A stretch of DNA of 64,000 bases. Origin: Sedimenticola selenatireducens. GTDB lineage: Bacteria > Pseudomonadota > Gammaproteobacteria > Chromatiales > Chromatiaceae. The position numbers and the translations under genes were made by a program. The notes beneath the pieces were generated by a model. It saw only the letters and a program-made list of their open reading frames with translations. It was not told the DNA's origin and did not search any database. The DNA lies in NCBI RefSeq assembly GCF_007625115.1, contig NZ_VMNH01000008.1, positions 1 through 64,000 on the forward strand. The letters run 5' to 3'. Position 1 is the stretch's first letter, and each line of letters starts with the position of its first letter. Of the stretch, positions 33,839-41,238 are shown in pieces.

Positions 33839-34015
33839 ATGCTCCTGTTAAGTGAGGTCCTGATACAAAGCCCTGATGTGGACTCTTTTGAGGAGCTCAT
33901 TGAACTAATCAAAGTACGCCGTCAATCCGAAATGTTTTTTCGGATAGATGTAAAGCCCCCCTTCAGTGATACACCGGAAGATTGGGAAGACCGTCTCGAA
34001 GCGGCGTTTACCTGA
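33839..34015 (+). CDS. Small acidic protein (58 residues) divergent from dsrA
   Basis: The ATG at 33839 has GAGG seven bases upstream and the frame is open to TGA at 34015. The product starts MLLLSEVLIQSPDVDSFEEL and ends EDRLEAAFT, amphipathic with an acidic bias and one basic patch (KVRRQ). It is not a family I recognise. It is the first of three same-strand genes beginning here (with the TPR-like and Cas6-like genes, 27 and 26 bp gaps), so it is probably the leader of that operon. It is short enough to be missed by length-limited gene finders. Confidence 0.55.
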   Translation: MLLLSEVLIQSPDVDSFEELIELIKVRRQSEMFFRIDVKPPFSDTPEDWEDRLEAAFT

Positions 34016-34042
34016 AGCCTCCTTTATAAGGATGACCATCGC

Positions 34043-34747
34043 GTGAAGTATCTGCAAACAGAAGCCATCATGGGAGATAACGACTCCGCAGAAGATGCTG
34101 TACCTTCTACCCAAAAGGTCGAATTGCATCTGGCCGAGCTGGAACAACAGCTTGCCAAGCTAAGTCCAAATGCCCCAGAGAGTGAAAAAACCCAACTTGA
34201 GCTAGATTGCGGCTATGCATTGCTTGAGCTGAACCGGTTTGATGAAGCATGGTCACTTGCTCGAAGGGTTTTCGATCAGACCCTTGAAATGACCCAATGG
34301 CAACAAGCCGTTGAGGCTTGCGACATCATGTTTCAGTCGGAACAACCCGATTCAATTCCTGCGCTTGCGCAAGGTATCTGGCTCAGCGTCACCTTCCCAA
34401 TAGATCCCGAATTGACCGTAGCGATGTTGCAACATCTGATTGATGAAACCCCAGACCGATCAGATGGTGCCGCCGTGGCTGCCGCTGTAGCCAACTACAT
34501 CGTGGATATCCGCGCCGATGAAAACAGCCGGGAGAACCTGCTTTTCTTTACAAACCAATTGCTTGGACAAGTAGCCCGTCGCCACAGCCAGGTAGAAGAA
34601 CAGGATATTTTTGATTTTTGGGTACAACAGCTCGAACTGGATGATCCGGGAAAATTCCTCCCGCGACTGGCAACCGTATTAGATGTACTGGTTAGTAATA
34701 ACTGGTGGTACGACAAAGACAAACTTCGAGAACAAATTCCGGATTAG
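34043..34747 (+). CDS. TPR-like helical protein of unknown function
   Basis: A 234-residue soluble, all-helical, acidic protein. One clear tetratricopeptide-like unit (ELDCGYALLELNRFDEAWSLARR, near residues 53-75) follows a coiled-coil start (HLAELEQQLAKLS). The later helices are TPR-like but degenerate. The proposed start is GTG at 34043, with AAGGA ten bases upstream; an ATG nine codons later lacks a site. It lies between the 58-residue gene and the Cas6-like gene and is likely co-transcribed with both. Such repeats usually bind proteins, so it may be an adaptor for one of its neighbours. I do not recognise a named family. Confidence 0.7.
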   Translation: MKYLQTEAIMGDNDSAEDAVPSTQKVELHLAELEQQLAKLSPNAPESEKTQLELDCGYALLELNRFDEAWSLARRVFDQTLEMTQWQQAVEACDIMFQSEQPDSIPALAQGIWLSVTFPIDPELTVAMLQHLIDETPDRSDGAAVAAAVANYIVDIRADENSRENLLFFTNQLLGQVARRHSQVEEQDIFDFWVQQLELDDPGKFLPRLATVLDVLVSNNWWYDKDKLREQIPD

Positions 34748-34773
34748 GTCATTTAAAACAGGATTACGCATTG

Positions 34774-35433
34774 ATGTACTGGGAAGAAGAGACAAATGAA
34801 GAGGGCTTTATCATACCGGAGGATGTGATTGACCTGCAGTTCAAGGTGATCTGCCCTACGCTTCCGGTCGATCACGCATGGCACTTGGCACAAGCAATCG
34901 AACAAGTTCTTCCCTGGTTTAATGATGAAGCAGCAGTAGGACTCCATCTTATCCATGGCGCAGAATCAGGCAATGGATGGGAAAGACCTGAAGACGCTGA
35001 CGCCTTGCTTCATCTTTCTAAACGCACCCCCCTGACACTCCGGCTACCCATCGCACAGGCAGATGAAGCCCTAGAATTAATAGGGCGTACGCTGGATATT
35101 GCGGGCCACAGCATGCAGATTTTATCGGCCAAACAGAAAAAACTTGCGATGAGCCGTTTTCTCTACTCCCGTTATATCGAGATAGACCCGGAACTCTCTG
35201 AAGATCAGTTTATCGCCTGGGCCGTCTCGGAGCTTAAACAGATGGGACTGCGTTTCAAGAAGATCCTCTGTGGTAAAAGCCATCAACTGCAAAGACCGGG
35301 CTGTCCCATTCACACCCGCAGCCTGCTGGTCGCTGAACTCCCCTATGAAGATGCCATAACGCTACAGGAACAAGGGATGGGTAACCATCGATCGCTTGGC
35401 TGTGGTATTTTCTTACCGCAGAAATCCTTCTGA
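34774..35433 (+). CDS. Solitary Cas6/Cmx6-like protein without CRISPR
   Basis: A 219-residue RAMP-fold protein that resembles the type I-MYXAN Cas6/Cmx6 family. It has an N-terminal beta strand with DLQFKVICPTLPVDHAWHLA (His near 34 and 37), LTLRLPI followed by an AGH(S/x)MQI strand, and the C-terminal glycine-rich RNA-binding loop QGMGNHRSLGCGIFLP (residues 200-214), the diagnostic Cas6 feature. Cas6 enzymes cut precursor CRISPR RNA at hairpins. Here there is no CRISPR array and no other cas gene in 64 kb. The gene is in a dsr-divergent operon, so an RNA target other than a CRISPR transcript, or a lost nuclease role, is likely. The assignment rests on motifs seen by eye. The start at 34774 was preferred over an in-frame start that overlaps the upstream gene. 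Confidence 0.72.
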   Translation: MYWEEETNEEGFIIPEDVIDLQFKVICPTLPVDHAWHLAQAIEQVLPWFNDEAAVGLHLIHGAESGNGWERPEDADALLHLSKRTPLTLRLPIAQADEALELIGRTLDIAGHSMQILSAKQKKLAMSRFLYSRYIEIDPELSEDQFIAWAVSELKQMGLRFKKILCGKSHQLQRPGCPIHTRSLLVAELPYEDAITLQEQGMGNHRSLGCGIFLPQKSF

Positions 35434-35594
35434 TCTACTGATAATAACCATCAAAAAAAGGTATTTAATTTTATCACCAGCCCTTATAACATATAAGTTT
35501 TCCATAATATCCTTAATTGGCCGCTATACGTCTCGCTTAAAAGACGCTAACAAGATGGTCAGGCATATTGAAGAAACATAACCGGAGGTAACCC

Positions 35595-35939
35595 ATGTCT
35601 TATGAATACAACGGCAACACCCTGGAGGCCAACGATAACGGCTATCTGGTTAATCACGAAGACTGGAACGAAGATGTAGCGGGAATCATTGCCGCAGCAG
35701 AAGGTATCACCTTGTCTGAGAAGGCATGGGATGTGATTAACTATTTGCGCGATGAGTATTTCAATAACAATGGCAACCAGCCGAATGAGCGCAACATGGT
35801 GAAACACTTCAAAGAGGTCTGGACTGACCTGGACAAAGTGGATGCAAAATCACTCTACGAGCACTTCCCCATGGGACCAGCGAAGCAGGCGGGTAAGATT
35901 GCCGGACTTCCCGAAACCAAACGTAAGGGCGGCTATTAA
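35595..35939 (+). CDS. DsrC/TusE-family paralogue lacking both C-terminal cysteines (RspA type)
   Basis: A 114-residue protein that aligns with DsrC along its whole length: NGNTLEANDNGYLVNHEDWN matches DsrC's NGKSFETDEEGYLVNLSDWE, and GPAKQAGKIAGLP matches GPGKQACRFAGLP. Both arm cysteines are gone (Cys to Gly in the first, and the tail ends KRKGGY). Such DsrC-like proteins without cysteines are known as RspA and are thought to be regulatory or structural rather than sulfur carriers. It therefore cannot form the trisulfide. GGAGG lies in front of the ATG. It stands about 160 bp after the Cas6-like gene, with an AT-rich gap. Confidence 0.92.
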   Translation: MSYEYNGNTLEANDNGYLVNHEDWNEDVAGIIAAAEGITLSEKAWDVINYLRDEYFNNNGNQPNERNMVKHFKEVWTDLDKVDAKSLYEHFPMGPAKQAGKIAGLPETKRKGGY

Positions 35940-36013
35940 TCAGTATTATGATGTTGAACGGTGAGGTGAATCCCCACCGTCCAACATCACTTCTGAGCCT
36001 GACAACCGCTGAC

Positions 36014-36616
36014 TCACTGAACTGAAATCAGTCGTGCATCTTCTGCATAGTCACACAATATAGCCTGCACCCGATCCTGCCAGAGCTTGCCAAATTGACT
36101 GGCTTCTTCAGGGGTTGCCTTGCCAGATAACACCTTTGAAAAAAGCGTGCTCATCTGCGGATCAGCCGGCACAAAACTCGAATCATAGTGCAGCGAAACC
36201 ATCTGGCCGGTATCTTTTCTGGTAAGCCGGACAAGGGTAGCGATTTCATTATCAAATGAAAGCAGGTTGCGGCGATCAAACTGACCCGCCAAACCGTGAA
36301 ATCCACCCTTATCGGTAGCACCGGTTATAAAGGACAGCACATTCGCAATAACACCACACACCCCTTCACCTATCGACTGCTGCATCTCAACAATAACTTC
36401 ACCCCGAACAGGTAATGCATCGCCATAAAGGGCCTTTAGCCCTTTCCGTGCCATCAGGAATGCCCCCGCAACCGTCGGACAGGAGTGTCCCGCCAATTTG
36501 ACCACATCAAGATAATCTATCTGGATCACGCCCTTTTCGAAGACCCCCAGACAAGCAGACAGTGGATCTTGTAATACAATGGATTCAACGCGATCAAAGA
36601 AACTGGGGTATTGCAT
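36014..36616 (-). CDS. FmdE-domain protein
   Basis: A 200-residue protein with the FmdE fold motifs GHSCPTVAGAFLMARKG (near residue 60) and IGEGVCGVIANVLSFITGA. FmdE was first seen beside molybdenum formylmethanofuran dehydrogenase, but many bacterial members lie in unrelated contexts and their function is not established; cysteines in HSCP and GVCG could bind a metal. The ATG at 36616 has GGAGAG four bases upstream. It is on the opposite strand to its neighbours and converges with the DsrC-like gene. Whether it belongs to sulfur metabolism is an inference from position. Confidence 0.82.
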   Translation of the reverse strand: MQYPSFFDRVESIVLQDPLSACLGVFEKGVIQIDYLDVVKLAGHSCPTVAGAFLMARKGLKALYGDALPVRGEVIVEMQQSIGEGVCGVIANVLSFITGATDKGGFHGLAGQFDRRNLLSFDNEIATLVRLTRKDTGQMVSLHYDSSFVPADPQMSTLFSKVLSGKATPEEASQFGKLWQDRVQAILCDYAEDARLISVQ

Positions 36617-36827
36617 GAGACTCTCCTGACAAGGTAAGCGAATGCAGATTATCCATAGTGTCAAAGCGTAGCACCTTATACCAGATCAATTCCGGCGATC
36701 ACGCTCACGCAACCGTTCAGTGGGTTTAAACTCTTCCCCATTGACTACGCTGTGCTATATTAATCTCATCTTATATTTAAAAAAGGGAAGCCGCAGTAAC
36801 TGTTGCTTTCCGTACGAGGAGCGCGCG

Positions 36828-37382
36828 ATGGCCCTGAGACTCAAAAGCCAGTGGCACAATGAAGATTCCGAACGCACCCTGTCTGAAATTGGCGGGGCGA
36901 TCGCGTTTAATGCTTGGCGCTTGGGCATGGATAAAGCCGTAACGCTTCACAGTAAACACTTCACATATCGCGATGATGAACAACGGTTGGCGGTTATTGC
37001 TGAATACCTGATTTTCCAAGCACTGGCGGTGGAACGTATGACGGCCAGTTCACTTACAGATGATGAGCGTCGTGAACTGGTAACCGCGATTGTATTGAAA
37101 ATGGCCGACCATTTTGATGAGAACAGTCAGGCCCTACTGGGTGCAGGTGACTACCGCAGCAAATTCATCAGCGTTTTCAATCAGCGGGCATCCGAATATG
37201 CCGAGCATGGTTATACCGATGAAGGCCCCACATACCCCTTTCTCCGACATCTTGGCTATGAAATTCAACAGACCATGGGAGAAAGCCAAGAAAATCGCTG
37301 GGTAATCGATCAAGTTATGGATGTCGATGCTCCAGAGCTAATCAAGCAGCTGACCCGTATTGTCAAGAACCTGTTCACCTAG
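36828..37382 (+). CDS. Hypothetical protein, 184 residues
   Basis: A soluble, mainly helical protein (ALRLKSQWHNEDSERTLSEI at the start, LGYEIQQTMGESQENRW near the end). No known domain was recognised. The ATG at 36828 follows GAGGAG by six bases; the longer reading frame upstream lacks support. It is transcribed away from the FmdE gene and lies 193 bp before the BepA-like gene. No signal peptide or membrane segment is present. Function unknown. Confidence 0.75.
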   Translation: MALRLKSQWHNEDSERTLSEIGGAIAFNAWRLGMDKAVTLHSKHFTYRDDEQRLAVIAEYLIFQALAVERMTASSLTDDERRELVTAIVLKMADHFDENSQALLGAGDYRSKFISVFNQRASEYAEHGYTDEGPTYPFLRHLGYEIQQTMGESQENRWVIDQVMDVDAPELIKQLTRIVKNLFT

Positions 37383-37575
37383 ACAGATCATTTGGCTATA
37401 CAGCCACCCAATCCGCACAGATCAGTCAAGGGCAGGTTAGCGGCCACGAATCCTGCTATATTGAACTGGAATCCGCAGGGAACACAACTGTCTTGATGAC
37501 AACAAAACGGGCTCTTATCCACCCTCCTTTCGAATTCTAACTGAACTTATTCCTGCTCAATGGGTCAGTGGTGAC

Positions 37576-39066
37576 ATGCTAAAAGATTCACAAAAAAACA
37601 GGCGTCTCCTTCAAGGACTCTGCCTGAAATTCTTATTGCTCTGCTTACTATTGCCGACAACATCGCTCCAGGCACAAGAGATTGCCCTACCCGATATTGG
37701 CAATCCTTCAGGCAATATTCTCTCGCCCGCCGAGGAGGATCGTCTTGGGCGTGCCTTCATGCGCAGTATCCGCAAAACAATGCCGGTGATACAAGACCCA
37801 CTACTAACGGCCTATATCCAATCTCTCGGCGATCAACTGGTGAATGCTAATGCGAGTGCGACGGGAAGCTTTGAGTTCTTTTTGATTAATAGCCCACAAA
37901 TAAATGCCTTCGCTGGCCCTGGCGGCAACATTGGCGTCTACTCAGGTTTGATCACAACAACTGAATCGGAAAGTGAGCTTGCCTCGGTAATTGCCCATGA
38001 GATCGCACATGTGACTCAAAAGCATCTCGTAAGAACCTATGATGCGGTAAAAAGCATGTCCCTACCGGCTGCCGCCGTTGCAATTGCCGCCGTGGTCATT
38101 GGGGCAGCCACCAACACCCCAGATCTTGCTGTTGCCGCCGCAGCCGGCGTTCAGGCCGGCATGATCCAGCGTGAAATCAACTTCACGAGGTCCCATGAAG
38201 AGGAAGCTGACAGTATTGGTATCAAGACGCTCGCCGGGGCCGGTTTTGACCCAACTTCCATGCCGGTATTCTTTTCTCGCATGGGTAAGGCCTCCCGCCT
38301 CTACGATAACGGCACTTTGCCGGAATTTTTGCGTACTCACCCGGTAACCGCCAATCGGATAGCGGATGCCTATGGACGAGCAGATGCGTTCCCCTATAAA
38401 CAACGCAGTGATTCGCTGGGCTATCATCTCGCCAGAGAACGGTTGCGGGTATTAGCCTATAGCGATGCGAGAGAGGGCATTGAGTTTTACAGCAAAACAC
38501 TTAGGGATGGCCGTCATCGAAACGAAGAGTCTCATCAATACGGTTATATTCTGTCACTCGTAGGCAACAGGCAATATTCTGAAGCCAGTGCAATCTTGGA
38601 AAAACTAATCGCCAAAAGACCTCATCAGAGTGAATACCTTGTTGCCAAAGCCGAGCTGGAAAAGAAACAAGGCAAACCGGAACAAGGGCTTAAAACACTG
38701 GAACAGGGTTTAAACGAACATCCAGGAAACTACCCGCTCTCTATGTACTACGCGCAGGCCCTTCTAGATATTGGAAAACCTGAGGCGGTAAACCCGTTAC
38801 TGGAAAAAATTCTAACGGGTCGTCCCAACGATGCATTGACCTATAAACTGCTCGCACAAGCCTCCGGTGATGCGGGAAACAAAACCCAGGGTCATCAGTA
38901 TCTATCAGAGTACTATTATCACACGGGCGCATTGAAAGAGGCATTAATGCAACTTGAGATTGCATTTAAAGATCGGAATCTCAGTTACTATGAGAGCGCC
39001 AAAATAGCGGCACGAATGAAGGAGATACGCCAGGAAAAAAGTGACTTGGAAGCACGAGACAGGTAA
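37576..39066 (+). CDS. M48-family metalloprotease with TPR tail (BepA-like)
   Basis: A 496-residue exported zinc protease. A signal peptide (LKFLLLCLLLPTTSLQAQ, ending near residue 34) precedes the M48 domain with HEIAHVTQKH (HExxH near residue 140) and HEEEADSIG (third ligand). The C-terminal half (about 290-480) is made of TPR-like helices. BepA in enterobacteria assists or degrades outer-membrane assembly intermediates in the periplasm. A weak hairpin CCCACT/AGTGGG (39077-39095) follows the stop. Confidence 0.9.
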   Translation: MLKDSQKNRRLLQGLCLKFLLLCLLLPTTSLQAQEIALPDIGNPSGNILSPAEEDRLGRAFMRSIRKTMPVIQDPLLTAYIQSLGDQLVNANASATGSFEFFLINSPQINAFAGPGGNIGVYSGLITTTESESELASVIAHEIAHVTQKHLVRTYDAVKSMSLPAAAVAIAAVVIGAATNTPDLAVAAAAGVQAGMIQREINFTRSHEEEADSIGIKTLAGAGFDPTSMPVFFSRMGKASRLYDNGTLPEFLRTHPVTANRIADAYGRADAFPYKQRSDSLGYHLARERLRVLAYSDAREGIEFYSKTLRDGRHRNEESHQYGYILSLVGNRQYSEASAILEKLIAKRPHQSEYLVAKAELEKKQGKPEQGLKTLEQGLNEHPGNYPLSMYYAQALLDIGKPEAVNPLLEKILTGRPNDALTYKLLAQASGDAGNKTQGHQYLSEYYYHTGALKEALMQLEIAFKDRNLSYYESAKIAARMKEIRQEKSDLEARDR

Positions 39067-39441
39067 CGCCCCCTTTCCCACTTTAATTGAGTGGGTTATG
39101 CTTGAGGACTGCCTACAAGCAGGACAAAAAAGGACCCAGAATAACAATTAGGCTTGATGAATCAAGGCAAAAATGTGGAGGTAACCGAGCACAGACCCTT
39201 TACCAATGGTCGAATTGATCTGAACCCCAGGGCACAAACTACTTATATGGCTATATCTCTTGCTTATGTGCATTCCTTCTCTCGGGAAGGCACTATGTAG
39301 GAGTAATCTGAGATGTTTGTGGCAGAGATAAGCTCGTTATGCATTAGAAACGCAAGCGCCTCATTTGAGCCATTGCGATTAACGTACGCACCTCTTAACG
39401 ACAGAATAGAAACCATCCCTCTGTTGAGACAGGAGATAGAA
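39067..39441. other. Intergenic before soxY, no gene
   Basis: This 375-bp gap contains the weak hairpin after the protease gene and presumably the soxYZ promoter. Frames open upstream of soxY on the plus strand lack a ribosome-binding site and the family's Tat start. I see no other feature. Confidence 0.5.
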
Positions 39442-39918
39442 ATGAAGATAGATTTAAACCGCCGGATCTTACTGAAAGGCACGTTTGCAACCAGTGCAAT
39501 CGGTATCGCGATCGGCGCTGGACTCTTGACACCTGTCCAGGTGCTTGCCGCCTGGCCAAAAGAAGCATTTACCGCAAAGGATATCCCAGGAGCCCTGAGT
39601 GTATTGATGGGTGCCGATAGTGCCGAAGTGAGCGGTGATATCAACATCAAGGCACCCGATATCGCAGAGAACGGTGCCGTGGTTCCTGTTACCGTCAGCA
39701 CGTCCTTAGCCGGTGTAGAATCAATCGCGATAATGGCTGCGAATAATCCTGTTCCGCTGATTGCCAACTTTAACCTGAAAGAGGGTGCAGAAGGGTTTGT
39801 CTCTACGCGCATCAAGATGGGAAAAAGCGGTGATGTCTTGGCCGTAGTAAAGGCCGGCGGAAAACTCTACAAGGCCGGCAAAGAGGTCAAAGTCACCATT
39901 GGTGGATGTGGCGGTTAA
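39442..39918 (+). CDS. soxY: SoxY, sulfur-carrier subunit
   Basis: A 158-residue periplasmic protein. A twin-arginine-type signal (LNRRILLKGTFATSA, residues 4-18) precedes the immunoglobulin-like body (VSGDINIKAPDIAENGAVVP) and the swinging arm TIGGCGG at the very C-terminus, whose Cys carries the sulfur intermediate. The start at 39442 has AGGAG six bases upstream and places the Tat motif correctly. It is followed by soxZ after 72 bp. soxXAB and soxCD are not in this window, a common arrangement in Dsr organisms. Confidence 0.96.
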   Translation: MKIDLNRRILLKGTFATSAIGIAIGAGLLTPVQVLAAWPKEAFTAKDIPGALSVLMGADSAEVSGDINIKAPDIAENGAVVPVTVSTSLAGVESIAIMAANNPVPLIANFNLKEGAEGFVSTRIKMGKSGDVLAVVKAGGKLYKAGKEVKVTIGGCGG

Positions 39919-39990
39919 TCTTCCCCATTCAATCAATCGTATACCGGCTGGACTGGTGTAAATGAGATAAGAGATTTTGAGGATACTGAA

Positions 39991-40305
39991 ATGGCAAGCA
40001 ATTCCATTAAGATACGCGCCAAAATAAAAGAAGATGAAGTAACGGTCAAAGCCCTGATGACGCACCCGATGGAAACAGGCAACCGGAAAGATAGCAAGGG
40101 CGCAACCATCCCCGCACATTTTATTCAGGAGGTGACCTGCGCCTCTGCCGGGAAGGATATTCTAACCGCCGATTGGAGCGGAGGTATTTCTAAAAACCCG
40201 TACATCTCCTTCAAATATAAAGGAGCCAGTGCGGGCGATGATCTTACATTGACCTGGGTAGACAACCTAGGCAATACGGAGTCTGCCACCGTTAAGGTTG
40301 AGTAG
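39991..40305 (+). CDS. soxZ: SoxZ, partner of SoxY
   Basis: A 104-residue protein with the SoxZ pattern SIKIRAKIKEDEVTVKALM and MTHPMETG at the N-terminus and NPYISFKYKGASAGDDLTLTWVD at the C-terminus. It lacks a signal peptide because it is exported with SoxY. GAGGA precedes the start. Confidence 0.96.
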   Translation: MASNSIKIRAKIKEDEVTVKALMTHPMETGNRKDSKGATIPAHFIQEVTCASAGKDILTADWSGGISKNPYISFKYKGASAGDDLTLTWVDNLGNTESATVKVE

Positions 40306-40377
40306 TACTCGCTATCGGGCGCACAGGGAAGTGCGCTCGCCCGTTATCCCTATGCAGGTGAAGATATCGGTGTCGGG

Positions 40378-41238
40378 TTATTTCTGCTCTGAATCATCCA
40401 GAACATCATCCAGATCCACGACCTCATCACTCTGATCGAGTGGAACAACCACCGTCTCATCCAAATCAGCAACACCTGATAACTCTTCCTCTGTAAGATC
40501 AAGCATCGCCAACTCTTCATCAAGTGCCTTCAGTCCCTCATCCTCGACCGATGCATCGCCCGGATCAGAATGCTCATCCCTAATTGACTCAGCGACAGGT
40601 TCAGTCGTTTTCTCTACATCCTCTTGAACGGCGGGTTGCTCAGCAGGCTTTGTATCGGATGCCAACATTTCCCTCATCTTATCCTTATCCAGACTGGTGT
40701 CCGTACCACCGGAGAACATCAACGAGTATTCACTCAACATTCGACCCATGGTATCCATGGTCAATTGCAACTCTTCAGTGAGTCGCAGATTCTCCTCTTT
40801 TAGATGCATTACCTCTTCTGAATCGACAGATTCTCCATCTGTGTCAGCTACAGCATTACCTCGACGAGGAATCTCCAGCGTTCTATAGGTCTCAACTGAA
40901 CCTTCGTAATCAACTGACAGATTCTGCAGAGCGTCAGCATTTCTTTTTAAGTAAACATCTAAAAGAACTTGGTAGAAGGCCTTCTCTTCTCGCGCAATCT
41001 TTTTGACGATCTCTTCCAGATCGACTCCTGTAAAACCGTATCGTTCTTCCATGATCTTTCGTGTTTCCTGTTCACGCCGACCACTATCCTCCTTAATTCG
41101 AGCAACCAGTGTTCGCATGGCTGCACGGTCCCGTTGATGCTTTGAGACCATTAAATAAACAACAATACATGCGGCTACAATACTGACCAAAAACAGCTCA
41201 CCAAACACCAATAACAGTATCTTGCTCACCTCGATCAT
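40378..41238 (-). CDS. Membrane-anchored coiled-coil protein with acidic tail
   Basis: A 286-residue protein with one N-terminal membrane helix (ILLLVFGELFLVSIVAACIV), a charged coiled-coil part (about 35-180, with MHLKEENLRLTEELQLTM) and a very acidic tail (about 205-286, rich in Asp and Glu). No family recognised. It overlaps the upstream VWA gene by four bases (ATGA), so the two are translated together and probably act together at the inner membrane. Confidence 0.75.
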   Translation of the reverse strand: MIEVSKILLLVFGELFLVSIVAACIVVYLMVSKHQRDRAAMRTLVARIKEDSGRREQETRKIMEERYGFTGVDLEEIVKKIAREEKAFYQVLLDVYLKRNADALQNLSVDYEGSVETYRTLEIPRRGNAVADTDGESVDSEEVMHLKEENLRLTEELQLTMDTMGRMLSEYSLMFSGGTDTSLDKDKMREMLASDTKPAEQPAVQEDVEKTTEPVAESIRDEHSDPGDASVEDEGLKALDEELAMLDLTEEELSGVADLDETVVVPLDQSDEVVDLDDVLDDSEQK

